Shown: positions 35,553-44,045 of the stretch, piece after piece
Layout: the number at the start of each line of letters is the position of its first letter
Numbering within the stretch: position 1 is the first letter of the stretch
Assembly (NCBI GenBank): GCA_934320845.1
Contig: CAKRFU010000014.1
Span: 11,913-75,912 of the forward strand
Reading direction: 5' to 3'
Source of the DNA: an uncultured Lachnospiraceae bacterium
GTDB taxonomy: Bacteria; Bacillota; Clostridia; Lachnospirales; Lachnospiraceae
Length of the DNA: 64,000 bases
Made by a program: the position numbers and the translations under genes
Notes under the pieces: generated by a model
Seen by the model: the letters and a program-made list of their open reading frames with translations, nothing else
The model's database searches: none
What the model was told of the DNA's origin: nothing

Positions 35553-36526
35553 TGACAAAATTTATAAAGGGAGCATTGATAACCGGGATTTTATGTATAG
35601 TTTTTGGTATGGGCATATTTTTTGCAGGCAAGGTAATGGGCGGCGGAAGATATGTAAAGAACATGGATTTTAGTTCAATGCTCACAACAGACAGTAAAAA
35701 TTTGAAAGAAGAATATGCGACATTAGAGAAAACAAAAATAGATGATTTCGATAAGATAAACATAAAAACAAATACAATTGACATTAAAATTGCACAGTCG
35801 GATGACAAAAACTGTTATATAGCGTATAATCTGAAGAAAGAGAAAGGTGAAGTTCCGGCAGTCTATGAGGTGAGTGGTGGTGAGTTTAAGCTTAGACAGA
35901 AATCAAATCATGTTACGATAAATGTTGATTTGAGCGGGCTTGCTGCCATATTAAGCGGAACACAGGATTATGTCAGACAAAACCAGTTTGTATTATATCT
36001 GCCAAAAGACAAACAGATAAGTGAAGCAGAATTTGATACGGAAGACGGTGACATTTCAATTGACGGACTTAAAAGTGACAAGATGGATATAGCTGTAGAT
36101 GCAGGTGATATTAAGTTTGAAGATACCGATATTAACAGCGGCAAAATAGCAACAAATGACGGAGATATTTCTGTTAAAAATACTAATTTAAAAGGTATGG
36201 ATTTAACAGACAATTATGGAGACGTTAAGTGTAATGACGGCTCGTTTGAGGATATAGCCGTAAAATTAAATGATGGTGACTTAAAATTGCAGAATACCAA
36301 ATTTACAGGAAATATAAAAATTAATTCCGGTTATGGGGATGTGAAAGTTATAGGCTTTGATGACTGGAATGACATTTTAGTCAGTGCAAAAACAAGTTAC
36401 GGAGATATCAGCGTAAATCATAAAATAGACGGAGAAAAAACAGAAACGTCTTTTGAAAAAAATGTCGAAAATCCGTCTGCCAAACTTGAGATAAATTGTT
36501 CAGACGGTGATATTTCAATCAGATAG
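35552..36526 (+). CDS. DUF4097 beta-strand repeat surface protein
   Basis: A 324-residue protein with an N-terminal membrane helix (~8-28) followed by a DUF4097-type beta-helix: repeated short segments such as EDGDISIDGLKSD, NDGDISVKNTNLKG and NDGDLKLQNTKFTG, each containing a Gly-Asp turn. It is exposed outside the membrane. Its start codon overlaps the stop of the DUF1700 gene (TAATG). Function of the family is unknown; it is usually read as an adhesin-like or sensing partner of the PadR/DUF1700 pair. Confidence 0.85.
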   Translation: MTKFIKGALITGILCIVFGMGIFFAGKVMGGGRYVKNMDFSSMLTTDSKNLKEEYATLEKTKIDDFDKINIKTNTIDIKIAQSDDKNCYIAYNLKKEKGEVPAVYEVSGGEFKLRQKSNHVTINVDLSGLAAILSGTQDYVRQNQFVLYLPKDKQISEAEFDTEDGDISIDGLKSDKMDIAVDAGDIKFEDTDINSGKIATNDGDISVKNTNLKGMDLTDNYGDVKCNDGSFEDIAVKLNDGDLKLQNTKFTGNIKINSGYGDVKVIGFDDWNDILVSAKTSYGDISVNHKIDGEKTETSFEKNVENPSAKLEINCSDGDISIR

Positions 36527-36547
36527 TATGAATATAAAATTTTCATA

Positions 36548-36577
36548 ACGTGCACCAAAAACAGTGCACGAATGGAA
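36548..36577 (+). promoter_or_regulatory. LytTR-type site upstream of the response regulator gene
   Basis: On the minus strand TCCATTCGTGCAC (36564-36576) repeats the motif found twice before the ABC exporter pair; a partial forward copy ACGTGCAC is at 36548-36555. Consistent with autoregulation by the LytTR protein encoded next. Confidence 0.5.
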
Positions 36578-36612
36578 ATTAATTACTATAAAAAACAAGA
36601 ACGAGGAACAGA

Positions 36613-37341
36613 ATGAAGATAGGGATTATTGAAGATGAAGCTGTGCATATGCAGATATTAAACAGATACATAAAAAACTGGGGAGTGGAAAGAAAAGAAA
36701 ATATACAGATAAAAGAGTATGACAGTGCGGAAAGTTTTTTATTTGCATGGGATGATGAAAAGGACTTTGATATATTGTTTATTGACATTCAGATGAAAAA
36801 GATGGATGGTATTAAAATGGCGAAGCGTATAAGGGAGTCTGACAATAATATAGCACTTGTGTTTACTACAGGTGTCACTGAATATATATCAGAAGGTTAT
36901 GAGGTTGAAGCACTTCATTATCTGATAAAACCTATCAAAGAAGAAAAAGTAGTACAGTGTCTTGAACGTGCAGCAAAAAGGAAAGCTGATACGGAGTATA
37001 TTATATTTCGTGGCGGGGACGGTGTTTATAAATTTTCAAAAAGAAAAATAATCTATGTCGAAGCAGATGGTCACAATACATTATTTCGTATTTCAGAAGA
37101 TAATGAAAGCGTTACATATACTGTTATCGAAGCTGTCAAGAGTGTTGAAAAAAAACTCTCCGGTGAAAATTTTATCAAATGCCACCGTTCATATATGTGT
37201 AATCTTGGGTTTATACACAGCATTGGAAAAAATGAGATACTATTTGATGACGGTTCAAAAATTCCGGTTAGCAGACGTGCGTATTCTATTGTGAATGAGG
37301 CATTTATAAATTATTACAGAAGGATTGAGGATGACAGATGA
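36613..37341 (+). CDS. LytTR-family response regulator
   Basis: A 242-residue protein of the AgrA/ComE type. The receiver domain has acidic residues E7-D8, phospho-acceptor D58 (ILFIDIQM) and K107-type YLIKPI; the C-terminal half is a LytTR DNA-binding domain (GDGVYKFSKRKIIYVEADGH, FIKCHRSYMCN). The histidine kinase start overlaps its stop by 4 bp. Motifs close to the LytTR 9-mer lie upstream of this gene and of the ABC exporter operon, which are the likely targets. Confidence 0.93.
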   Translation: MKIGIIEDEAVHMQILNRYIKNWGVERKENIQIKEYDSAESFLFAWDDEKDFDILFIDIQMKKMDGIKMAKRIRESDNNIALVFTTGVTEYISEGYEVEALHYLIKPIKEEKVVQCLERAAKRKADTEYIIFRGGDGVYKFSKRKIIYVEADGHNTLFRISEDNESVTYTVIEAVKSVEKKLSGENFIKCHRSYMCNLGFIHSIGKNEILFDDGSKIPVSRRAYSIVNEAFINYYRRIEDDR

Positions 37342-38075
37342 AAATAAATATGGTGTGTATAGCTGCAATCTTTGTTATAGCAGCAGTTGTTCTTATTATT
37401 GCAATAAGGAAACTTATACTTTTTATCACGGAAAAAAATATATCAGCATATCAGAGCAGCCTTATTGAAAGACATTATGAGGAAGTTGAAAATATGTACC
37501 GGCAGACAAGAGGGTGGCGGCACGATTACCGCACACATATACAGACGATGAAAGCTTATCTGCAGATGAAAGAATATGATAAACTTGATACATACTTAAA
37601 CGACCTTGAGATTGACCTTACTACGGTTGATACTGTTATAAAAACAGGAAATGTGATGATTGATGCGATTTTAAACAGCAAGATTTCACTTGCCGGTCAG
37701 AGAAAAATAAAAGTTGATGCGAAAGCCATTGTGCCATCTGACTTAAATACTTCTGTTTCTGAGGTCGACTTAAGTATTGTACTCGGCAATCTTATGGATA
37801 ATGCGATAGAGGCGTGTCAGAAGATAAAAGATGAGGATAAGAGATTTATCAGGGTTTATATTGATATTCTGAAAGGTCAGCTTTATATGTATGTTATGAA
37901 CTCATCTGAGGGTAAGTTAAAAAGAAGCGGAAATCTGTACCACTCAACAAAAAAAGAAGAATATCATGGCTTTGGTCTGAGAAGAACAGACAAAGTAGTG
38001 GAAAAATATGGTGGGTATCTGAACAGACAGGATGAGGAAGGGGTATTTGCAACAGAGGTAATGCTGCCATTATAA
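37338..38075 (+). CDS. GHKL-domain sensor histidine kinase
   Basis: A 245-residue kinase with a single N-terminal membrane helix (~5-28) and no extracellular domain. The phospho-acceptor is in WRHDYRTH (His62); the ATPase domain has N-box NLMDNAIEAC and a G-box YHGFGLRR. AgrC-type kinases usually have six or more helices; this truncated sensor suggests an intramembrane or partner-dependent signal, possibly from the exporters encoded next. Overlaps the response regulator by 4 bp. Confidence 0.88.
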   Translation: MKINMVCIAAIFVIAAVVLIIAIRKLILFITEKNISAYQSSLIERHYEEVENMYRQTRGWRHDYRTHIQTMKAYLQMKEYDKLDTYLNDLEIDLTTVDTVIKTGNVMIDAILNSKISLAGQRKIKVDAKAIVPSDLNTSVSEVDLSIVLGNLMDNAIEACQKIKDEDKRFIRVYIDILKGQLYMYVMNSSEGKLKRSGNLYHSTKKEEYHGFGLRRTDKVVEKYGGYLNRQDEEGVFATEVMLPL

Positions 38076-38108
38076 ACTAAAAAAGAACAATGTTATTGTT
38101 AAAAACTA

Positions 38109-38174
38109 ACCATTCGTGCATGAAACATACCGTTCGTGCACGAATTTATTTTTGCCTGAAAAAAGTGTTATCAT
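38109..38174 (+). promoter_or_regulatory. LytTR direct repeats and promoter before the paired ABC exporters
   Basis: ACCATTCGT (38109-38117) and ACCGTTCGT (38129-38137) are direct repeats with a 20-bp period; the second fits the LytTR 9-mer consensus fully and the first at 8 of 9 positions. Both extend into GTGCA. A TATCAT -10 follows at 38169-38174 with no good -35, as expected of an activated promoter. Confidence 0.7.
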
Positions 38175-38207
38175 ATGGAAAACAAATTGAAGGAGAGGAA
38201 GAAAGAA

Positions 38208-40031
38208 ATGAATGAGAATAGGACGAAGCGTTATGGAGTGATAAGCGATATACTATGGATTTTCGGCTTGATGAAAAAATACTGTCCAGCTGCATTGTTT
38301 CTTACGGCGGTTGAGATATTTATGCGTGTGCTGCAGCCGTTTCTTGGTATCATATTATCCAAAGCGGCAGTTGATATTGTCACAGGTGACACAGGGATGA
38401 ATTTAAGCGTATTTATGCTGATGCTGTTTGTTTATATCGTGGCAAAAGCCGTCGGTGCAGGAAGCTGGGGAGGAAAGTATATTCCATGTAACAATATGAG
38501 ATTTTTGCTTTTGTCGGAACTATTTTTGAAAAGTCAGAAAGTAGCTTATCAGTGCGGTGAGGGCGGAGAAAATAAAAAGACATATAACAAAGCGGTAAAC
38601 ACATTAGGCAATGAGGGAGATGACGGTGCTACAAGTAATCTCATAAACCAAACGGTATCTATTATTATAAATATTTTATGTTTTGTATTATATTCTGGGG
38701 TTATAGGAAGCCTTAATATGTTTATGCTTGCTGTCGTTATCATTTTGTCACTTATAAACTGTTATGCACAGGATTATGGTATGAAATACTATGAAAGCGT
38801 GAGAAAAGAAAGTGCAGAACTTAACAGTAAATATTACTGTATACGGGGCAATATGGGAAATACAAGTATGGCAAAGGATGTAAGGATGTTTGATATGGAT
38901 AACTGGCTCTCGAAGCTTAGGGACAATATCATCGGAAAGATAACGGATTTTAATATCAAAAAAGGAAAAGTTACATCCCGTGTTGAAAAAGTTGGTTTTT
39001 TAATATCCATGCTGTGTGATATGACAGTGTATATATACCTTATAAATAAAGCCGTGCAGGGAAGTATAACGGCAGGAGAATTTGTGATGTATTTTGGTGC
39101 AGTGGCAGGTTTTTCAGGCTTTGTGGGAAATATTATACATGACATGTTAGAGTTAAGCAATGCCGCTAAAAAGGCAGATGATATAAGAAAATATTTTGAC
39201 CTTGAGGATGAGCAGATGGATGACGGTGAGGGGACAAAAGAGTTAAAATTTCCTCTGGAAATAGAGTTTCGTGATGTGAGTTTTTCATATAAAAGTAATG
39301 ATGAAAACAAGGAAAATGTGAAGATTTTTGAGCATTTTAATCTGAAGATAAATTCCGGAGAAAAAATAGCATTAGTCGGTGTAAATGGTGCAGGAAAGAC
39401 TACACTTGTAAAATTGCTTACAGGAATGTATGAGCCTGATGAGGGATGCATTTTGATAAACGGTATTGACAGAAACAGATTTGCAAGATCGAAATTTTAT
39501 AAGTTGTTTTCTGTTGTATTTCAGGAATATTTTATACTTCCGTTTAAGATAAGTGAAAATATATCTTTGAAAAGAGCAGCAGATACAGATAATGAAAAGG
39601 TACTTGATGCACTTGAAAAAGCAGGTTTAAAAGAATATTTAGACAGCAGGGGAATAACACCTGAGCGTTATATAACAAAGTCAATGCATAAAAACGGTAT
39701 TGAATTGTCGGGAGGTCAGAACCAGCGTCTTTTGCTTGCAAGAGCATTGTATAAAGATGCACCGGTGCTTGTGCTTGATGAGCCGACGGCGGCACTTGAT
39801 CCGATTGCTGAAAGTGAGATATATAACAGTTATGTAAAATATACGGACAAAAAAACAGCAATATTTATATCGCATCGATTTGCAAGTACAAGATTTTCAG
39901 ACAGGATAATCATGCTTGAAAAAGGAAAAGTGATAGAACAGGGAACGCATGAGGAGCTTATGCAGATGAATAAAAGATATGCACAGATGTTTGAAGTGCA
40001 GAGCAGTTATTATGATGAGAGGACAGTATGA
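38208..40031 (+). CDS. ABC exporter, fused permease/ATPase (subunit 1)
   Basis: A 607-residue half-transporter: six-helix membrane domain (~25-330) and ATPase domain (~355-600). Walker A GVNGAGKTT, Q-loop FQEYFILPF, signature LSGGQNQRLLLARALYK, Walker B LVLDEPTAALD and switch His ISHR are present. It lacks a C39 peptidase domain. AAGGAGAGG is ~10 nt before ATG 38208. With the next gene it probably forms a heterodimer. The LytTR sites upstream suggest induction by quorum or peptide signals; the cargo is not identifiable here. Confidence 0.9.
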   Translation: MNENRTKRYGVISDILWIFGLMKKYCPAALFLTAVEIFMRVLQPFLGIILSKAAVDIVTGDTGMNLSVFMLMLFVYIVAKAVGAGSWGGKYIPCNNMRFLLLSELFLKSQKVAYQCGEGGENKKTYNKAVNTLGNEGDDGATSNLINQTVSIIINILCFVLYSGVIGSLNMFMLAVVIILSLINCYAQDYGMKYYESVRKESAELNSKYYCIRGNMGNTSMAKDVRMFDMDNWLSKLRDNIIGKITDFNIKKGKVTSRVEKVGFLISMLCDMTVYIYLINKAVQGSITAGEFVMYFGAVAGFSGFVGNIIHDMLELSNAAKKADDIRKYFDLEDEQMDDGEGTKELKFPLEIEFRDVSFSYKSNDENKENVKIFEHFNLKINSGEKIALVGVNGAGKTTLVKLLTGMYEPDEGCILINGIDRNRFARSKFYKLFSVVFQEYFILPFKISENISLKRAADTDNEKVLDALEKAGLKEYLDSRGITPERYITKSMHKNGIELSGGQNQRLLLARALYKDAPVLVLDEPTAALDPIAESEIYNSYVKYTDKKTAIFISHRFASTRFSDRIIMLEKGKVIEQGTHEELMQMNKRYAQMFEVQSSYYDERTV

Positions 40032-40087
40032 AAAATCCATATGCGCAAGATTTTTCATATTCAAGATTTGTGTTTCACACAAACTTG
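40027..40087 (+). promoter_or_regulatory. Two intercistronic hairpins between the exporter genes
   Basis: TATGAAAAATC / GATTTTTCATA (40027-40059) is a perfect 11-bp inverted repeat overlapping the stop codon of subunit 1. A second hairpin, CAAGATTTGTGT-TTC-ACACAAACTTG (40062-40087), follows. Neither has a T-tract; they may adjust mRNA stability or relative expression of the two subunits. Confidence 0.45.
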
Positions 40088-40128
40088 ATATGTAAAAAGA
40101 AGCGTGTACAGAAATGAGAGGTAGTATG

Positions 40129-41988
40129 ATGGAAAAATTAACAGAAAAAATTTCTTTAAAACAACATATAAAAAATATTAAAAATCTTTATAAGATAATA
40201 AATGAGATAGATAAAAATTATTTTAAAATTTCTATGATAACACATATAACAAATGTTGCGGCAGCTTTTATTGCACTTTGGCTTTCGTCTTATGTCCTCG
40301 ACGGGCTTGCACAAAAAAAGGGGGCAAAAGAGTTGTCTGAGGTTACCGTTATTACGCTTGTTATAATATTTTTGATAAGGTTTGTGGCAAGTACGGCGTG
40401 GAATTATGCAGAGGCAAGGCGTGACAGGATATATAATATATATTCGTCAAACATAGAAATGAAAATATTAGATATGGATTACAGCGAGATAGACAGTCCA
40501 AAGGTAAAAGGATTAAGAGACAAGATAGATAAGGATACAAATTGGGGATGGGGCATAAATACACCGGTAATTATAACAAACAGCATATTGTTTGATATAG
40601 TAAATATTTTTGCGTCGCTTGTTCTCGCATATCCGATAGTAAAGATAGTGAGCCATACAGGCAGATATTCTGTATTATTTTCTTTTGTTATGATAATACT
40701 TATTGCGATAGTTACTGACAAACTCAGGCTTCATTACAACAAGATGTTAAAAGAATATCAGTTTTTTGAAGTTGATGAAAAAGACCGTGAAGAAATGGTT
40801 AATTTTGCATACGATTTTATTTATGGCAGAGATTATACTTATGCCAATACAAAAGATATTAAGATATATAGCGGATATGACCTTTTAAAGCGTTATACAA
40901 TAGAACCTTTATTTTCTAAAAAGCATAGGGAACTTGATAATAAAGGAGCTTTCAGTATGGGAATGGAAGCTGCAATGGGTGATGTTACTATGGGAGTGGT
41001 AGAGGCAGGGGCATATCTGGTTGTTATTCTTGCCGCACTGTCAGGGAAAATAAGTGCAGGAAATGTAGTTGTATTTGTAGGCAGTCTGCAAAAACTTCTG
41101 ACAGGTGTTACACATATCTGCACAGCACTTGTAGCTCTTGCGTTTGAGGCGAAAAAGCAGATTTCCACATTAGAACTTATTGGATTAAAAGATGAGATGT
41201 ATAAAGGAAAACTTCCGGTTGAAAAGAGAAGTGATAATGAATACAAGATAGAGTTTAAAAATGTATATTTTAAATATCCGGGAAGTGATGAGTATGCACT
41301 TAAAAACTTTTCGATGGAATTAAATATAGGAGAAAAACTTGCGATAGTCGGAATGAACGGTTCGGGAAAAACGACAATGATAAAACTCTTGTGCCGCCTT
41401 TATGATGTTGAAAAAGGGGAGATATTATTGAATGGTGTTGATATAAGAAAGTTTGACCAAAGGGAATACAGAAGATTGTTTTCAGTTGTCTTTCAGGACT
41501 TTAATATTCTTCCGTTTACATTGAAACAGAATGTGGCAGCAGACATGGAGGGAGATAATGAAAAGATACAGGATTGTCTTGAAAAAGCAGGGTTAAAAAC
41601 AAGGCTTGACAAACTTGATAATGGGCTTGATACATATATAGGAAAAAGTTATGATGAAAGCGGTGTTGAATTTTCGGGAGGGGAATTGCAGAAGATAGCG
41701 ATAGCAAGGGCAATATATAAAGAAGCACCATTTGTACTTTTGGATGAGCCTACAGCGGCACTTGACCCTATTGCGGAATATGAAATCTACAGCAATTTTG
41801 ATAAGATGGTAAAAGATAAAACGGCAATTTATATTTCACACAGACTTTCATCATGCCGTTTCTGTAAGAATATAGCTGTATTTGACGAGGGTGAGATTGT
41901 GCAGTTTGGAACGCATGAGGAGCTTTTAAACGACACGGACGGAAAATATTATGAGCTCTGGAATGCACAGGCGCAGTATTATATATAG
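40129..41988 (+). CDS. ABC exporter, fused permease/ATPase (subunit 2)
   Basis: A 619-residue half-transporter of the same family as subunit 1. Walker A GMNGSGKTT, Q-loop FQDFNILPF, signature FSGGELQKIAIARAIYK, Walker B LLDEPTAALDP and ISHR are all intact, so both ATP sites of a heterodimer would be canonical. AGAGGT is 6 nt before ATG 40129. It ends the LytTR-linked cluster; 183 bp follow before the next gene. Confidence 0.9.
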   Translation: MEKLTEKISLKQHIKNIKNLYKIINEIDKNYFKISMITHITNVAAAFIALWLSSYVLDGLAQKKGAKELSEVTVITLVIIFLIRFVASTAWNYAEARRDRIYNIYSSNIEMKILDMDYSEIDSPKVKGLRDKIDKDTNWGWGINTPVIITNSILFDIVNIFASLVLAYPIVKIVSHTGRYSVLFSFVMIILIAIVTDKLRLHYNKMLKEYQFFEVDEKDREEMVNFAYDFIYGRDYTYANTKDIKIYSGYDLLKRYTIEPLFSKKHRELDNKGAFSMGMEAAMGDVTMGVVEAGAYLVVILAALSGKISAGNVVVFVGSLQKLLTGVTHICTALVALAFEAKKQISTLELIGLKDEMYKGKLPVEKRSDNEYKIEFKNVYFKYPGSDEYALKNFSMELNIGEKLAIVGMNGSGKTTMIKLLCRLYDVEKGEILLNGVDIRKFDQREYRRLFSVVFQDFNILPFTLKQNVAADMEGDNEKIQDCLEKAGLKTRLDKLDNGLDTYIGKSYDESGVEFSGGELQKIAIARAIYKEAPFVLLDEPTAALDPIAEYEIYSNFDKMVKDKTAIYISHRLSSCRFCKNIAVFDEGEIVQFGTHEELLNDTDGKYYELWNAQAQYYI

Positions 41989-42052
41989 TTTGACAGGACG
42001 TCATTTTTTGTGTTAAAAACAGCAATGGCGAAATTTATTCATTTTTTATTAC

Positions 42053-42092
42053 TTCACATAATTTCAAGCAAGTGTTATAATAAGAATAACAC
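42053..42092 (+). promoter_or_regulatory. Strong promoter with dyad over the -10
   Basis: TTCACA (42053-42058), 17-bp spacer and consensus TATAAT (42076-42081). A perfect 7-bp dyad GTGTTAT / ATAACAC (42072-42078 and 42086-42092) covers the -10 and start site, an operator-like position. It drives the mini-receiver gene and probably the cyclophilin gene. Confidence 0.6.
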
Positions 42093-42171
42093 AATTTCTA
42101 ATGAAAAAATGATTTTTAGTATACGTTTTTTATGCGAAAATTATAAATAGAATTATGGGAGAACAGCGGGT

Positions 42172-42399
42172 ATGGAAATACAAAAGAAAGAAAAATTATT
42201 GCTTGTAGATGATTCAAAGTTTCAGAGGAATGAGCAGTGGGCTGAAGAATATCCGATTGTAGCAGTATGCAGGGAAGGAAATATGGAACAGCTTAAGTAT
42301 GCGGTAATATCAGAAGTTGTGGATGATGTGATGTTTGCACCTATTGAAGCGTCGGTCGCAAAGCGTCGCATTGAATTATATATAAAGAAAATGAATTAA
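42172..42399 (+). CDS. Miniature receiver-like protein lacking the phospho-acceptor region
   Basis: A 75-residue protein. The N-terminus KLLLVDDSKFQRN matches strand 1 and the acidic pair of CheY-like receivers; the C-terminus MFAPIEASVAKRRIELYIKK resembles strand 5 and helix 5. The central part that should hold the phospho-accepting Asp is missing, so it cannot be phosphorylated in the usual way. Flanks show no frameshifted remainder. It sits 26 bp before the cyclophilin gene, behind its own promoter. It could be a decayed domain fixed as a small protein, or a dominant-negative partner; function unknown. Confidence 0.6.
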   Translation: MEIQKKEKLLLVDDSKFQRNEQWAEEYPIVAVCREGNMEQLKYAVISEVVDDVMFAPIEASVAKRRIELYIKKMN

Positions 42400-42425
42400 A
42401 CTAATTTAGAAAAGAGGAAAATTAA

Positions 42426-42944
42426 ATGACAAAAAATCCAATAGTTACATTTGAGACAACAGCAGGTACAATCACAGCGGAGCTTTATCCTGAAATAGCT
42501 CCAAATACAGTAAACAATTTTATTTCTCTTATAAATAAGGGATTTTATGACGGACTTATATTTCACAGAGTTATAAAAGGTTTTATGATACAGGGAGGAG
42601 ACCCGGACGGAGTAGGAACCGGCGGACCGGGATATTCTATCAAAGGTGAGTTTGCAATAAACGGGGTAGAAAATAACCTTAAACATACAGCAGGAGTTCT
42701 CTCGATGGCACGTTCGATGATGCCTGACTCGGCAGGTTCACAGTTCTTTATAATGCATAAAGATGCACCACACCTTGACGGACAGTATGCCGCATTCGGA
42801 AAAGTTACAGACGGAATGGATACGGTGAATGCGATAGCAGAGACAGAAACTGATTATTCAGATGCACCGTTAGAGCCGCAGATGATAATCAAGGTTACGG
42901 TAGATACTGACGGAGTGGATTATCCGGAACCTGAGAAATGCTAA
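42426..42944 (+). CDS. Cyclophilin-type peptidyl-prolyl cis-trans isomerase
   Basis: A 172-residue single-domain cyclophilin with no signal peptide, so cytoplasmic. Family landmarks include FHRVIKGFMIQGGDP (catalytic Arg), GVLSMARSMMPDSAGSQFFI and HLDGQYAAFGKV. It speeds proline isomerisation during folding. AGAGGA is 8 nt before the start. Confidence 0.94.
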   Translation: MTKNPIVTFETTAGTITAELYPEIAPNTVNNFISLINKGFYDGLIFHRVIKGFMIQGGDPDGVGTGGPGYSIKGEFAINGVENNLKHTAGVLSMARSMMPDSAGSQFFIMHKDAPHLDGQYAAFGKVTDGMDTVNAIAETETDYSDAPLEPQMIIKVTVDTDGVDYPEPEKC

Positions 42945-42984
42945 GATATATATAAGGCAGCTTAAAATATTGTTCAAAAATAAT

Positions 42985-43024
42985 AGCCACAGAAAACACG
43001 ATAAAATCGTAATATTCTGTGGCT
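42985..43024. terminator. Bidirectional terminator between convergent genes
   Basis: AGCCACAGA / TCTGTGGCT arms with an inner CGAT / ATCG pair. On the minus strand ATTATTTTT follows, so it mainly serves the zinc-ribbon gene; the plus side has GTTTAG only. Confidence 0.7.
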
Positions 43025-43044
43025 GTTTAGTATCATAAAAAAAT

Positions 43045-44031
43045 TTATTGAACTTTAGTACCGCAGTCAGGACAATATTTTTTGCCGAAATACAAGTCTG
43101 AACCGCAATTAGAACATTTTGTTATAAGTTTTATTGTATTTACCTTAGTACCGCAGTCAGGACAGTAATTTTTACCCTTTATAAGCGGCTTGCCGCATGA
43201 TTCACAATTTTCAGGATAAACTTTAATTTCAACTTTTTCTCCACACTGAGGACAAAATCTTGTGCTTACCGGTACATCATTGTTACAATTCTGGCATTTG
43301 ACGGTATTAAGATTGTCGATATACTGCTGTACGGTAAGCGGGGGTGAAGAATTTGCAGATGTACGTCTGTTAGTGCCTAATGGGGAAGATGCTGCCTGCA
43401 TTTTATAACCGCATTTCGGACAGAATTTTTTACCTATAGTAACAGATGAACCACACTGAGGGCATTTTGATGATGGAAGTTCAAAATTTGTTTTTTTCAC
43501 TGTTTCCGACATTTCTCCGGAAACTTCACCGGCAATATCTGATATTGCTCCCTTTAATCCTTTTTCTTTTATTGCATCTTTATCTAATGCAAAATCATGT
43601 ATTAAAGTGTAGACGATAATAGCGATAAAAAGCAATATTGTTATTATAAAACCTATTTTGATATGTAATGAAATATCCATACCGCTGTTACCTCCAAAAG
43701 ATACTGAAGAAGATGACTTGGATTTATAGAGCAGTATTGATACTACAGACATGATGACTGAGACAATAGGTGCTAATAAATAAGGCAGTCTCATCGGAAT
43801 CTTTATTGAAGGTATCAAATCAAGACATATGAGCAAGCCGGGAATGAGAAATATAAATACGCTTGTTATAAAGTTACTTTGTAAGAGAGCTACTCCGCTG
43901 ATTGATGCACTTCCACTGGCAGAAAAGCCCATGACATCTGCTGAAGATTCACAGCTTGCCCATGGTAAAAACATTGATATAAAAACAGCCGCACATAAAT
44001 AAATTCTTGGTTCCTTTAGTTTTTCATTCAT
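43045..44031 (-). CDS. Membrane protein with four C-terminal zinc ribbons
   Basis: A 328-residue protein: four membrane helices in the N-terminal ~150 residues, then a Ser/Thr-containing linker and four zinc ribbons, each a pair of CxxC knuckles (CPQCG/CPKCG, CQNC/CPQCG, CESCG/CPDCG, CSNCG/CPDCG). Such ribbons can bind protein or nucleic acid partners or simply zinc. It lies 14 bp downstream of another zinc-ribbon membrane gene on the same strand. No specific function recognised. Confidence 0.75.
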   Translation of the reverse strand: MNEKLKEPRIYLCAAVFISMFLPWASCESSADVMGFSASGSASISGVALLQSNFITSVFIFLIPGLLICLDLIPSIKIPMRLPYLLAPIVSVIMSVVSILLYKSKSSSSVSFGGNSGMDISLHIKIGFIITILLFIAIIVYTLIHDFALDKDAIKEKGLKGAISDIAGEVSGEMSETVKKTNFELPSSKCPQCGSSVTIGKKFCPKCGYKMQAASSPLGTNRRTSANSSPPLTVQQYIDNLNTVKCQNCNNDVPVSTRFCPQCGEKVEIKVYPENCESCGKPLIKGKNYCPDCGTKVNTIKLITKCSNCGSDLYFGKKYCPDCGTKVQ

Positions 44032-44045
44032 TATTTTATCCTCCG

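Noticed and set aside
42172..42399. Pseudogene of a full response regulator
   Set aside because: No remnants of the missing central region or an output domain in any frame nearby, and regulatory signals and frame are intact, so it is listed as a small gene with caution.
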